Assembly: GCA_043718985.1 (NCBI GenBank) | Contig: JAYSUQ010000221.1 | Span: forward strand, 1 to 30,078 | Origin: UBA4416 sp043718985 | GTDB lineage: Bacteria; Bacteroidota; Bacteroidia; B-17B0; Aurantibacillaceae | DNA length: 30,078 nt | Direction: 5' to 3' | Part shown: positions 10,701 through 18,763 of the stretch, in pieces | How positions within the stretch are numbered: position 1 is the stretch's first letter | Layout: each line of letters starts with the position of its first letter | Translations under genes and position numbers: made by a program | The notes under the pieces: generated by a model | What the model was told of the DNA's origin: nothing | What the model saw: only the letters and a program-made list of their open reading frames with translations | The model's database searches: none

Positions 10701-11050
10701 CAAACATATACATTGCCATTTGTACCAGTGCAAACAGACCCTAAAATTAAACTGCCATTACACCCAATGTTTTGCCCCCAAACTACTGTACCCAAACTAT
10801 TAGATTTTACAACATATAAATTGTTTGAATAAGAAGTATTTAAAGTTGTAGCGCCTAAAATTAATTGAGTACCTTGAAAGTAACCAGATACTATTGAGTT
10901 TCCACTTGGGTCTAAGGCTAAAGAAGATGCCTGATCTCCATTATTTGCGCCATAAGATTTTGCCCATTGCCAGTCTTGAGAATAGGAATTTAGGGTATTA
11001 AGTGCCATTATTAAAATGGCAATAAATTTTAACTTGTATAAATTTTTCAT
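7421..11050 (-). CDS. Large T9SS protein with SBBP repeats and Ig/PKD-like array
   Basis: A 1209-aa secreted protein. Signal peptide MKNLYKLKFIAILIMALNTL ends near NSYSQ. Residues about 25-475 form an SBBP-type beta-propeller with repeated phrases such as DIFLAKYTSAGTYTWAQTFG and GSVYLAGSY. Six Ig/PKD-like modules follow (about 476-918); the last five are about 71 residues each, with the pattern CAGxxATLTAxGAxxYTW ... GCVNxKT. A roughly 190-aa module homologous to the one in the 801-aa neighbour comes next, then the type A T9SS sorting domain with SVYPNPATNVLNI and GIYFINL. It is probably a cell-surface adhesin or matrix protein; no enzyme motif is seen. The gene starts 2 nt after the stop codon of the 541-aa gene, so the two are almost certainly one operon, ending at the 7371-7414 hairpin. 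Confidence 0.92.
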   Translation of the reverse strand: MKNLYKLKFIAILIMALNTLNSYSQDWQWAKSYGANNGDQASSLALDPSGNSIVSGYFQGTQLILGATTLNTSYSNNLYVVKSNSLGTVVWGQNIGCNGSLILGSVCTGTNGNVYVCGTFNGPILMLGISTNTVSKIGTNSDFFIGCFSSSGSPLWVKNYATTGNCAANSCSYSKADNSLCVTGSFYGSLTIGGTVLANSTSIDDVFLAKFGIFAFSSSPTWAIKTGATTSTDVGQRVKVDRNSNIFIAGSFNPVTGSTTTFGTNTYTTNGGQDIFLAKYTSAGTYTWAQTFGSTNSIDYLNDMALDTAGSVYLAGSYNNSTLLFKSLFGTFSLTTIGTQDAFIAKWGNIGLFANATKIGSTGNEGINGIGSDFKGNMYVGGSYNSPTLTIGTNTLNNPATTYNAFVTKINSSLSFLWSVDTKGSGTALIKSLEADANDNVYSCGTFQVAAPTSFATTTLTSVGGSDFFIAKLACITPTITASNSNFTVCANSINSFTTAINLPQSDVTYSWSVVGASGVTLSSTTGTATTISYTGTTSFSIVVTGTNACSSVTANVGIVKVNALPTLTITTDFASVCAGQPNAFTATGATTYTWNPTYIINAMPSVNFGSGTFTVTATDVNGCVNSKTINYTEYPLPTVTAVASSSAICAGNTATLTAGGANTYTWTGGPTTATNNVTAQGIYTVTGTDGNNCANTKTIGVTVNALPSVNAVASSTAICANGVATFTALGAITYTWVGGPTAATYTVNTAGIYTVNGTNGNGCVKSKTISLTVNPLPTITTTINPNPVCKGKTTTVTAGGASSYTWSPVFVNGSAITPTISQGATVTATDANGCVNTKTVFITVLNNPTITVTGNATVCLNNPSILTASGALNYTWSPNATIATSIAATPTSSTTYTVVGKDANDCGNVKTFLLNILSPPTPNICEVTVDSLSNYNEIYWAKSLYPQADSFFVYRETSFNVYTKIGGRAYADSSMFIDTLRSIGPANGNPNVSAYKYRIALKDTCGNLSSQSLWHQTIFIQDQQNGNFNWNSYAIENATTTPVSIYNLVRHDNLTGIDTPIGSTTSNIITDPNYALFWPLGNTWYVDAAGFSCDPTARLSGVNAVKNKTKSNTQNERLATGLKMKNFNNSIFSVYPNPATNVLNINFENLINTNTTLEITNVIGEIVLQQSIISQNTIINVQHLVKGIYFINLLNANKTIAVKKIVIE
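8294..9358 (-). repeat. Tandem array of five Ig/PKD-like modules
   Basis: Within the 1209-aa protein gene, 355 codons divide into five consecutive modules of about 71 codons. Each begins with a Leu/Asn-Pro turn, has a cysteine about 13 residues in, a YTW core strand and a second cysteine in a D-x-N-x-C-x-N/K motif near the end. The middle two are the most alike, which suggests expansion by internal duplication. A sixth, longer and more diverged module precedes the array. Confidence 0.8.
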
Positions 11051-11052
11051 AA

Positions 11053-12672
11053 TTATTCTGTCTTTATAATTTTAATAATTTGCTGATTTATGCCACTCAA
11101 TTCTAAAAAATATACGCCACTTTGTAATTGACGTATGTTAATAGCTGATTGAGTAGTATTGCTGGCTGTTGATTGATAAACAACTTCGCCTAATGTGTTT
11201 TTGATAATAATTTCATTAATTACTAATGATGAGTTTATATTTAAAATTCCATTAGTTGGGTTAGGGTAAACATTTAATCTGCCTTCGAGAATCTCAGGCA
11301 TCATATCAATACCAGTACAAATAGAAACACTTTGAGTGATAATTGCATTTGATGCGCAACCTAAGGTTGATGTGCCAGTTACGGTGTAATTTGTTGTTAT
11401 GCTTGGCGATATTGCTATGCTAGTTGTTTGTGCATTACTATTCCAAGTATAAGTGTTAGCGCCAGATGCTGTTATTGTAGCTGTTTGGCCTACACATAAT
11501 AAGCTTGATGATGTAGATGCTGAAATTGCTGGCACATTATAATTATAATAAACGGAATTTTGTAATCCTCCATTTGCAACTACTAAGTCAATTTTTCCAT
11601 CGCTATTTAAATCCGAAAAATCAATTTCAGTATTTGCATTGCCTGTATTTTTAATTATGCCTAAAATAAATTTTCCATTACCTTTATTTAAATAAATTGA
11701 AAAATCATTACTTCCTTCGTGTGCAATTACAATATCTTTAAACCCATCGTTATTAAAATCGGCGTTTTTTATTGATGCGGGATTGGTTCCAGAAAAATAA
11801 ATTGAGTCGCTAGTAAACCCACCGAAACCATTGCCTAACATTACATTAAAATTTGAACTTCCGTAATTCGCAATAGCTAAATCTATTTTAGTATCACCAT
11901 TAAAATCAGCGGCAGTTAAATCTTTAGGATTGTTGCCTACTGAAAAATTATTTGCGTTTGAAAATGTACCTGTTATACTTCCTAATAAAACAGAAATATT
12001 ACTAGAATTTGCATTTGTAACAATAACATCTTCATTACCATCATTATTAACATCGACGGTAATTACACCAAATGGATTTACACCAACACTGTAAGTGTTT
12101 GTAATGGTAAAGCCTGTAGAATAAGTATTTATTACTGAAATACTATTGTTATAAGTATTAGTGTAAACAAAATCTTTATAATTATTTTTATCAAAATCGG
12201 CAAAAGCAACATCAAATGGAAAATTATTTATACCTAAATAAATATTTTGCGCAGGATGATAATAACCAGCTCCATTGGAAATTTGTATATTAATTTGCTC
12301 GGTGTTATTATTTAGCGAAACTATTTCCAAAACCCCATTATTATCAACATCTACAGCTTTAATTTTTGTCATTACTTGTCCAAAAAATGTACAATTCCCA
12401 CTTCCATTGCTCAAATTAATTGGTGTAAAATTATTCACAGCACTTCCTAAATTTATATAATCGGTGCAACCATAAATGATACTTGATACAAAATCAATAT
12501 ATCCATCATTATCAAAATCGCCAACTGCTAAACTATTTGCAGAATTAGGATTTTCATAATCTGTTTTTTCACTTAAACAAATTGGAGTTACGGTTTGAGC
12601 ATTAATAGTACAAACTAAAAAAACAGAAATAAGTAAAATGGTAATAAATTTTAAGTTGTATAAATTTTTCAT
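11053..12672 (-). CDS. T9SS type A sorting-domain protein with FG-GAP repeats
   Basis: A 539-aa secreted protein (541 aa if the ATG at 12678 is used). The signal peptide MKNLYNLKFITILLISVFLV is nearly the same as that of the next gene (MKNLYKLKFIAILIMALNTL), which is why I prefer the ATG at 12672. FG-GAP/VCBS repeats occupy about 35-380, with calcium-loop patterns such as DFNGDTKIDLAIANYG and DVNNDGNEDVIV. One Ig/PKD-like module (about 385-455) follows, then a type A T9SS sorting domain with NVYPNPTNGILNI and GVYFLELSG. Surface localisation is inferred from the sorting domain; a binding or adhesive role is likely but the ligand is unknown. It is the first gene of a two-gene operon with the 1209-aa protein (2-nt spacing). 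Confidence 0.9.
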   Translation of the reverse strand: MKNLYNLKFITILLISVFLVCTINAQTVTPICLSEKTDYENPNSANSLAVGDFDNDGYIDFVSSIIYGCTDYINLGSAVNNFTPINLSNGSGNCTFFGQVMTKIKAVDVDNNGVLEIVSLNNNTEQINIQISNGAGYYHPAQNIYLGINNFPFDVAFADFDKNNYKDFVYTNTYNNSISVINTYSTGFTITNTYSVGVNPFGVITVDVNNDGNEDVIVTNANSSNISVLLGSITGTFSNANNFSVGNNPKDLTAADFNGDTKIDLAIANYGSSNFNVMLGNGFGGFTSDSIYFSGTNPASIKNADFNNDGFKDIVIAHEGSNDFSIYLNKGNGKFILGIIKNTGNANTEIDFSDLNSDGKIDLVVANGGLQNSVYYNYNVPAISASTSSSLLCVGQTATITASGANTYTWNSNAQTTSIAISPSITTNYTVTGTSTLGCASNAIITQSVSICTGIDMMPEILEGRLNVYPNPTNGILNINSSLVINEIIIKNTLGEVVYQSTASNTTQSAINIRQLQSGVYFLELSGINQQIIKIIKTE

Positions 12673-12678
12673 ATTCAT

Positions 12679-12870
12679 TATTATTTAATTAGTCGATAAA
12701 AAACCAACTTTAACCAAAAATAAGCATTTTTATTTAAGATAAAAAACTAAGTAATAAACGATGTGTTTTTGAGAACCATCGTTAGTTCTAAAAAAGCCAC
12801 GTTGGTTACTTTAATTAATTAGGCGCAGTGTTTGTTTGTAGTTTTACTTTTAATTTAAAAACTATTTACT
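12679..12870. promoter_or_regulatory. Divergent intergenic region between two T9SS genes
   Basis: This 192-bp AT-rich gap must hold promoters for the minus-strand T9SS operon and the plus-strand T9SS gene. A 7-bp inverted repeat (12757-12763 with 12777-12783, 13-nt spacer) lies in the middle. It can be extended by a further AACTAA/TTAGTT pairing around a bulge, so it could be an operator or a leader stem. I found no clear match to the Bacteroidota -33/-7 consensus. Confidence 0.4.
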
Positions 12871-14013
12871 ATGAAAACTTTTTTTACTTTTTTAATTGCC
12901 ACTTGCACATTTAGTAATATTGCACAAACAAACTTATTAGATAGTACATATTATTATAATTGGGATAACATTAATAATAATTGGAAACCAACACAAAAGT
13001 GGAACTACACTTACAACGCTCAAAATGCCGAAAATAGTTTAATTATTTCTACCTATTCTATAAACGTTTATAATCCATCGAGTAAAAATATTAGTTATAC
13101 TTTTGATGCCAACAACAACCAAACAGAACGAATTACACAACAATATAGTGCAGGCGCATGGATTAATAGCACTAAAATTATTAGTGCCTACGATGCAAAT
13201 AACAATAATTTAACGCAGCAGTATTTGCAATGGAACACTACTAATTTAGCGTGGGAAAACAATTCGTTAATAACTAAAACTTACGACGCTAATAATAATC
13301 GGTTAACTCATTTATCGCAAATTTGGGATGCCGTAATAAGTGCCTGGAAAAACGTAAGTAATAATTTGTATACTTTTAATACTAGTAACCATTTAACAGC
13401 TTACAATAACGTAAATTGGAACAACACAACCTTAGCTTGGGATAACAACATTAGATATACAAATATTATGTATGTTAATAATGATCAAGTTTCTTTTGAT
13501 TATCAAGCCTGGGATGCTACAAATAATATATTTAATAACGTATCGGCTTTTACTTATACATATAATGCTAATCATCAAAAAACAAATAGTCAAAATAAAA
13601 CGTGGGATGCTAATACAAATACTTGGAATAATAGCAACATATCAACCTATAGCTACGATGCTAATAATAACTTATCCGAAATTTTAGCTAAAGCTTGGGA
13701 TAACGTAAATTCTGTTTACAAAAACAATCAAAAAACAAACTACTATTATTCGGTAACAACAGGCATAAATGAAATTTTAAATGCAAATTTAATTACACTT
13801 TTTCCTAATCCAACATCTGATGTAATTAACATTTCATGTAACACTAATATAATTGAAAACATAAAATTAAATATTGTAAATAACATAGGGCAAATTGTAT
13901 TAACAGAAAACAATAAGCGTTGCATAGATATTAAACATTTACCTAATGGTGTGTATTTTGCAGAATTTGAAGTAAATGGAAAAAAGATTTCGAGAAAAAT
14001 AATTAAAGACTAA
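12871..14013 (+). CDS. T9SS sorting-domain protein with W/N-rich repeats
   Basis: A 380-aa secreted protein. It has a signal peptide (MKTFFTFLIATCTFSNIAQ). Residues about 28-300 form roughly seven repeats of about 35-40 residues, each with the pattern W-(D/N)-x5-8-W-x-N followed by a Tyr-rich strand and YDANNN. The C-terminal type A T9SS sorting domain (about 308-380) has TLFPNPTSDVINI and GVYFAEFEVNGKK. The repeat resembles YD/RHS-like beta-hairpin repeats in overall form, but I do not assign it to a named family. Expected location is the cell surface. It is transcribed alone and ends head-on against the LytTR regulator gene, the two stop codons being directly adjacent (14011-14013 and 14014-14016). 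Confidence 0.85.
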   Translation: MKTFFTFLIATCTFSNIAQTNLLDSTYYYNWDNINNNWKPTQKWNYTYNAQNAENSLIISTYSINVYNPSSKNISYTFDANNNQTERITQQYSAGAWINSTKIISAYDANNNNLTQQYLQWNTTNLAWENNSLITKTYDANNNRLTHLSQIWDAVISAWKNVSNNLYTFNTSNHLTAYNNVNWNNTTLAWDNNIRYTNIMYVNNDQVSFDYQAWDATNNIFNNVSAFTYTYNANHQKTNSQNKTWDANTNTWNNSNISTYSYDANNNLSEILAKAWDNVNSVYKNNQKTNYYYSVTTGINEILNANLITLFPNPTSDVINISCNTNIIENIKLNIVNNIGQIVLTENNKRCIDIKHLPNGVYFAEFEVNGKKISRKIIKD

Positions 14014-14754
14014 TTATAATTTTTCAAACAATTTTAAAAAGTCATCTTTCTTTCGGGTAGATACATCTACAAGCATATCGTTAGTAAGTAGTATTTGATT
14101 ATCTGTTTTAATAAGTTTTTTAACGTACGATAAATTGACTATCCACGATTTATGGCTTCGAAAAAACTGCGCAGAATTTAATAAACTTTCAAACTCCCCT
14201 AAGTTTTTTGACGACATTATTTTTTCGCCATTATTTGTATATACCGTGGTATATTTGCTTTCGCCAAGGCAACACACAATTTCGTTTGTGTTTATAAAAG
14301 TGATGCTATTGTGCGATGGAATGGCAATCTTTTTTGTTTCGTTGTTTTTTATCGAATCTAATAAAACCTCAATTCGTTTACCTGTTAATAAATCGTGATT
14401 TTTACGTTCAAATTTTTCGATAGTTAAAATTAATTCGTTACTATCAATTGGTTTAATTAAAAAATCGAAACAAGATAATTTTATAGCCTGAACAGCATAT
14501 TTTTCGTGTGCGGTACAAAAAACGACTTCAAAATTTGGATTAGGGAAATGCTTAAATAAATCAAAGCCCTTTTCGTTTACTAGCTCAACATCTAAAAAAA
14601 TTAAATTGGGTTGATGTTCTTTGATGAGTTGCACTGCAGTTGAAATAGTTTGAGCATAACCTAAAACACTCACTTGTGGCGTAAAGTTTTTCACAAACAA
14701 CTCCATTGTGTTTGCGCACAGCGGGTCGTCATCTACTATAATTGCTTTAATCAT
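14014..14754 (-). CDS. LytTR-family response regulator
   Basis: A 246-aa DNA-binding response regulator. The receiver domain (about 1-120) has the acidic cluster VDDD (8-10), the phospho-acceptor D55 in LIFLDVELVN, and the conserved lysine in DFLIKPID. The LytTR DNA-binding domain (about 140-243) carries the typical FFRSHKSWIVNLSYVKKL segment. The gene lies 6 nt after the histidine-kinase gene on the same strand, so the two form a cognate pair. Targets are unknown; LytTR regulators bind short direct repeats upstream of target promoters. The neighbouring convergent T9SS gene is a possible but unproven target. Confidence 0.95.
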   Translation of the reverse strand: MIKAIIVDDDPLCANTMELFVKNFTPQVSVLGYAQTISTAVQLIKEHQPNLIFLDVELVNEKGFDLFKHFPNPNFEVVFCTAHEKYAVQAIKLSCFDFLIKPIDSNELILTIEKFERKNHDLLTGKRIEVLLDSIKNNETKKIAIPSHNSITFINTNEIVCCLGESKYTTVYTNNGEKIMSSKNLGEFESLLNSAQFFRSHKSWIVNLSYVKKLIKTDNQILLTNDMLVDVSTRKKDDFLKLFEKL

Positions 14755-14760
14755 TAATTT

Positions 14761-16584
14761 TTATTTATACAATAAAGGTAAATATAAAATTATTTTGGTA
14801 CCCGTTGGGCTATTTTTTTTTATTTCAAAATAGGGCTGCTTTATAACATTATACTTTCCTAAAAGGCTTTTAATACGGTGGCGTGTTATTTTTAATGATT
14901 TTGAATTTGAGTTATTTAACGCCTCTAAATTAACACCAACTCCATTATCGATAATAATTAATTGTAATAGTTTTTCGTTATCTAATTCGTTTATAGTAAC
15001 ACTAATTTCAGCACCATCAATTGTGTTTAAGCCTGCGTGTTTAATACTATTTTCTAATATTGGTTGCAATATCATTGGTGGTATTAAAATGTCATCTTCA
15101 TTGTTTTTTAAATTAGTTGTGGTTACACTATAAGTAAATGGATTAACAAAACGGTTTAATTCAAATGCAATATATTGTTGGTTATAACTTAACTCTTCGG
15201 TTAGTGTAATTAAATCTTGTTCCGAATTGTTTAATGTTGTGCGTAAAATTTTCGATAATTGCTGCGTTTGTTTAAAAGCCTTATCGGCATCTTTATTTAA
15301 AATTAAACCCTGTATGCCGTTTAAAGCATTTGATATAAAATGCGGATTCATTTGGCTTTGGTATTTACTAAGTTCAACTTCTTGTTTTAATAGTTTTTGG
15401 GCTTGTTGTTTTATTTCGCTATTTTTTTGTTGTAGTAAAATATTTGCTTTTTGTTTTTTAATCAACAAATAAATTACAATTATTAAAAAAAATGTAATTA
15501 TTGTTAATATTGCTACTATCCAATATTTAAACGTTTTTTCTTTATCATTTTCAAAATTAAGTAATTGTATTTGCGCATCTTTTTTTTCGGTTTCGTATTC
15601 AGTTTTTAAAGTTTCAATTACATTGTTTTGATTTTGACTAATAATTGTGTCTTTTAGCGCAATGTATTTTTTTAAGCACTCTGTTTCTTTTTCAAATAAT
15701 TTTAAACCATTGTATGCTTTCGCTTTAAATTCAAACGCATTTAGTAAATCATTTTCAATATCATTTTCAACATCAATTTGCTCAGCATTTGTTGCATATT
15801 CTAACGCTTTATTATAATTATTTTGAAATAAATTAATTTCAGCTAATAATAAGTAGCTGTATGAAACGCCATCAGGATACTGCAATTGCTCATATATATG
15901 CAGCGATTTATAATGATACGTGGCGGCAATGGCGTATTTAAATAAATTTTTATGGGTACTACCAATAGTATTATAAATTAAAGCTAAATTTTCCGAAATC
16001 TGAGTTGTATCGCAAAGCGATAATGCTTTATTACAATAATGCATACTGCTATCATTACTATTTAAATCGTAATAATTAGATGCAATGTTAATGTAGGTTC
16101 CTATTAAACTTTCTTTTAAATCAACGCCATGTTTGCTTTGTAAGTACAGCCTTTGGTCAACTTTTAAATTTTCATAATAATATTTTAAAGAAGTTTTTAA
16201 ATCTAAATTATCTTTATAAATATTTGCTATATTATTTAAAACTGCCGATTTATTTTGATCATCTTTTAAAGTATTAAAAACATCTAATGCTTTAAAAGCT
16301 GCCTCAACAGATTTATCAAATAAGCCTTTTTGCCTATAAACATTGCAAAGTATATTGTAACTGTTAGCTTTTTGTTTTTGTAAATAAATTGATGGCGCAT
16401 GTTTATTATTAATTTTTAAAGCAGAATCAACATAATTTATTGATTCATTAAAATTTGTTTGTGAAAACTCAAGTGCTTTTAAATTAAACTGTTTAATTTT
16501 AATCGAATCGGTATTAACTTGAGCTTTTAAGTATATTGAAATCAATAAACAAATAACAACGTAATATTTTAAACTTATTTTCAA
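14761..16584 (-). CDS. TPR-containing LytS-type sensor histidine kinase
   Basis: A 607-aa sensor kinase. A signal or membrane anchor (YYVVICLLISIYLKAQ) precedes a periplasmic TPR region (about 30-335), a membrane helix (about 355-376), a coiled coil and a LytS/YehU-type kinase core (His_kinase, about 400-490). H415 lies in QMNPHFISNALNGIQGL. The C-terminal HATPase_c domain has PPMILQPILENSIKHA and DNGVGV. It probably phosphorylates the LytTR regulator encoded 6 nt downstream. The reading frame has no ATG between an in-frame stop near 16618-16620 and the signal peptide. The best start is a TTG at 16584, which gives a proper signal sequence and suggests weak translation; an ATT at 16587 is less likely. 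The signal sensed is unknown. Confidence 0.92.
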   Translation of the reverse strand: MKISLKYYVVICLLISIYLKAQVNTDSIKIKQFNLKALEFSQTNFNESINYVDSALKINNKHAPSIYLQKQKANSYNILCNVYRQKGLFDKSVEAAFKALDVFNTLKDDQNKSAVLNNIANIYKDNLDLKTSLKYYYENLKVDQRLYLQSKHGVDLKESLIGTYINIASNYYDLNSNDSSMHYCNKALSLCDTTQISENLALIYNTIGSTHKNLFKYAIAATYHYKSLHIYEQLQYPDGVSYSYLLLAEINLFQNNYNKALEYATNAEQIDVENDIENDLLNAFEFKAKAYNGLKLFEKETECLKKYIALKDTIISQNQNNVIETLKTEYETEKKDAQIQLLNFENDKEKTFKYWIVAILTIITFFLIIVIYLLIKKQKANILLQQKNSEIKQQAQKLLKQEVELSKYQSQMNPHFISNALNGIQGLILNKDADKAFKQTQQLSKILRTTLNNSEQDLITLTEELSYNQQYIAFELNRFVNPFTYSVTTTNLKNNEDDILIPPMILQPILENSIKHAGLNTIDGAEISVTINELDNEKLLQLIIIDNGVGVNLEALNNSNSKSLKITRHRIKSLLGKYNVIKQPYFEIKKNSPTGTKIILYLPLLYK

Positions 16585-16738
16585 AATTAAAGTGTTTTTT
16601 ATTTTAGACGTAAATTTTTAATTGCTAGAGTTAAATAGCAAATCAAAAATAAGTGTTTTTTACAACTATTAAATTAACATTAAATAATTTTATTAAAATG
16701 AGCTATAAACAAATTCAACTAATGAGTAAATTTACTTT
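16585..16738. promoter_or_regulatory. Divergent intergenic region, kinase and bshC
   Basis: This 154-bp AT-rich gap must contain promoters for both divergent genes. A short hairpin (16622-16627 with 16636-16641) is the only structure I see. No confident promoter motif was recognised. Confidence 0.35.
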
Positions 16739-18340
16739 ATGAAATTTACAAAGCAATTAGTACCACATAAATCAACTGCACTTTTTTCTGATTTATTTAA
16801 CAATTACATTGATCAAGATAAACAACTAAGCCCATTTTATAATTATTTTATAGATAAACAAGCCTATCAAAGCTTTATAAACGAAAACTCGTTTAGTTAT
16901 GTTGATAGAGGTACGCTTAACTCAGCATTAAAAAGCCAAAACACACTTGTAACAAACACAAGCAACGAATCAAAAAATAATTGCGATTTATTACTTAACA
17001 CTAATACATTTACAGTAACCACAGGCCATCAACTGTGTTTGTTTACAGGGCCATTATATTTTATTTATAAAATAATTAGTGCTATTAATTTAGCAAAAAC
17101 ATTAAAAAATAATTTTCCTGATAAAAACTTTGTGCCAATTTATTGGATGGCGAGCGAAGACCACGATTTTGAAGAAGTTAACCACGTGCACACCTTTGGC
17201 AAAACACTTACGTGGACATCAACAAATAAAGGAAGTGTGGGTAATTTTAATACCCTGGAAATTAAATCAGTAATAGCCGAGTTAAAATTAATATTAGGGG
17301 ATACAGAAAATGCCAACGAATTAATTTTGTTATTTGAAAACGCCTATCTAAACCACACCAATTTAGCCAATGCTACACGCTACTTATGCAACGAATTATT
17401 TGGCAGCTATGGGCTAGTTATTTTAGACGGTAACGATGTGCAATTAAAAGCTTTGTTTAAAAACGAGTTTAAAAAAGACATATTCGAAAACACTGCACAC
17501 ACTGCTGTAAACACAACAATTAACGAGTTAAAAAAAACACATCCAATTCAGGTTACTCCTCGGCTAATAAATGTTTTTTATACAGATAACAATTTGCGCG
17601 AACGTATAGAAAAAGAAGGTGATGGTTACAAAGTTGTAAACACAACTATTGTTTTTTCGCAAAACGAACTCGAAACATTAATAGAAACAACCCCCGAAAA
17701 ACTAAGCCCAAATGTTGTTTTGCGCCCATTGTACCAGCAAAAAATATTGCCAAACATTGCCTATGTTGGTGGGCCTGGTGAGCTAGCTTATTGGCTTGAA
17801 TTTAAAAATTTATTTAATGTATTTAATATAACATTGCCAATTTTAATGCCTCGTAATTTTGTTTTACTAATTGATAAGGGAACTCAAACTAAATTTCAAA
17901 AATTAAACTTAACAACTACTGATGCTTTTACTGATGGCGAAATTTTAATTAAGCAATTAATTAAAACACAACATAATGATGTGAATTTAGATACTGAAAA
18001 ACAAAAGATAGTCGATTTATTTTTATCTGTATCTCAAACAGTTTCTTTAGTAGATAAATCGTTAATTGGTGCAACTGAAGCCGAAAAACAAAAAGCCATA
18101 AACGGATTAATAGCAATTGAACAAAAAATAAACAAAGCATTAAAACAAAAGTCGGAAACAGATATTAACCAAATTTGGAGTATTAAAAGTAAATTATTTC
18201 CTAATAACATACCGCAAGAACGTTATGATAATTTCACCATGTATTATGCTAAATATGGAAAAGATTTTATACCATCTTTAATAAACGAATTAACTTACGA
18301 TTTACAAAAAACAGAATACACAGTTTTACTTGAAAATTAA
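16739..18340 (+). CDS. bshC: Bacillithiol biosynthesis cysteine-adding enzyme BshC
   Basis: A 533-aa cytoplasmic protein of typical BshC length. BshC is the putative cysteine ligase for the last step of bacillithiol synthesis, adding Cys to glucosaminyl-malate made by BshA and BshB. Family signatures are clear: TGHQLCLFTGPLYFIYKI in the N-terminal Rossmann-like core, WMASEDHDFEEVNH, and YVGGPGELAYWLEFK, followed by a C-terminal coiled-coil region with LFPNNIPQERYDN. Neither bshA nor bshB is in the window, as is common in Bacteroidota where these genes are scattered. The gene overlaps ybeY tail-to-tail by 4 bp, both stops sharing the palindrome ttaa at 18337-18340. Confidence 0.95.
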   Translation: MKFTKQLVPHKSTALFSDLFNNYIDQDKQLSPFYNYFIDKQAYQSFINENSFSYVDRGTLNSALKSQNTLVTNTSNESKNNCDLLLNTNTFTVTTGHQLCLFTGPLYFIYKIISAINLAKTLKNNFPDKNFVPIYWMASEDHDFEEVNHVHTFGKTLTWTSTNKGSVGNFNTLEIKSVIAELKLILGDTENANELILLFENAYLNHTNLANATRYLCNELFGSYGLVILDGNDVQLKALFKNEFKKDIFENTAHTAVNTTINELKKTHPIQVTPRLINVFYTDNNLRERIEKEGDGYKVVNTTIVFSQNELETLIETTPEKLSPNVVLRPLYQQKILPNIAYVGGPGELAYWLEFKNLFNVFNITLPILMPRNFVLLIDKGTQTKFQKLNLTTTDAFTDGEILIKQLIKTQHNDVNLDTEKQKIVDLFLSVSQTVSLVDKSLIGATEAEKQKAINGLIAIEQKINKALKQKSETDINQIWSIKSKLFPNNIPQERYDNFTMYYAKYGKDFIPSLINELTYDLQKTEYTVLLEN

Positions 18341-18762
18341 ATCAACTTTTTAAACACACTCAACGCTGCGTTTTCTTTTTTACGCATAAGTTCAGCATAT
18401 GCTTTATTTTTATCTTTGTAGCCACAAAGATGCAAAATGCCGTGTATTAAAACTCGGTGTAATTCATCATCAAACGTTACTTTAAATTTTTTCGAATTTT
18501 CTAGCACTCTCACAATACTTATAAAAATATCGCTATTTATTTTTTTACCCTCTGTATAGTCAAACGTTATAATATCGGTAAAGGTATTATGGTTTAAATG
18601 TTTTTGATTTATAATAAGTAATTCATCATCCGTGCAAAATATATAATTAATAGTGCCTAAAACATGTTTTTCTTTTTCGGTAATTAGTTTTACCCACGCT
18701 TTTAATTTGGCTTTGTTTTTTAATTTAAACGATATTGTTTGGTTACTAAATGTAATTGCCAT
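18337..18762 (-). CDS. ybeY: rRNA maturation endoribonuclease YbeY
   Basis: A 141-aa single-domain zinc protein of the UPF0054 family. The metal-binding signature is HGILHLCGYKDK (two of the usual three metal ligands lie in HGxLH). The last position of the usual GYDH is Lys-Asp, a variant I believe is common in Bacteroidota homologues. Upstream it has FTDIITFDY, matching the conserved TDVLSF(P/D) motif. YbeY acts in 16S rRNA 3'-end maturation and ribosome quality control. It is the last gene of the DUF4175 operon, 1 nt after the 62-aa membrane protein gene. Confidence 0.94.
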   Translation of the reverse strand: MAITFSNQTISFKLKNKAKLKAWVKLITEKEKHVLGTINYIFCTDDELLIINQKHLNHNTFTDIITFDYTEGKKINSDIFISIVRVLENSKKFKVTFDDELHRVLIHGILHLCGYKDKNKAYAELMRKKENAALSVFKKLI

Positions 18763-18763
18763 T

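Noticed and set aside
14014..16584. A role for the LytS/LytTR pair as regulator of the peptide locus.
   Set aside because: The pair is about 9 kb away with unrelated genes between; nothing in the sequence links them.
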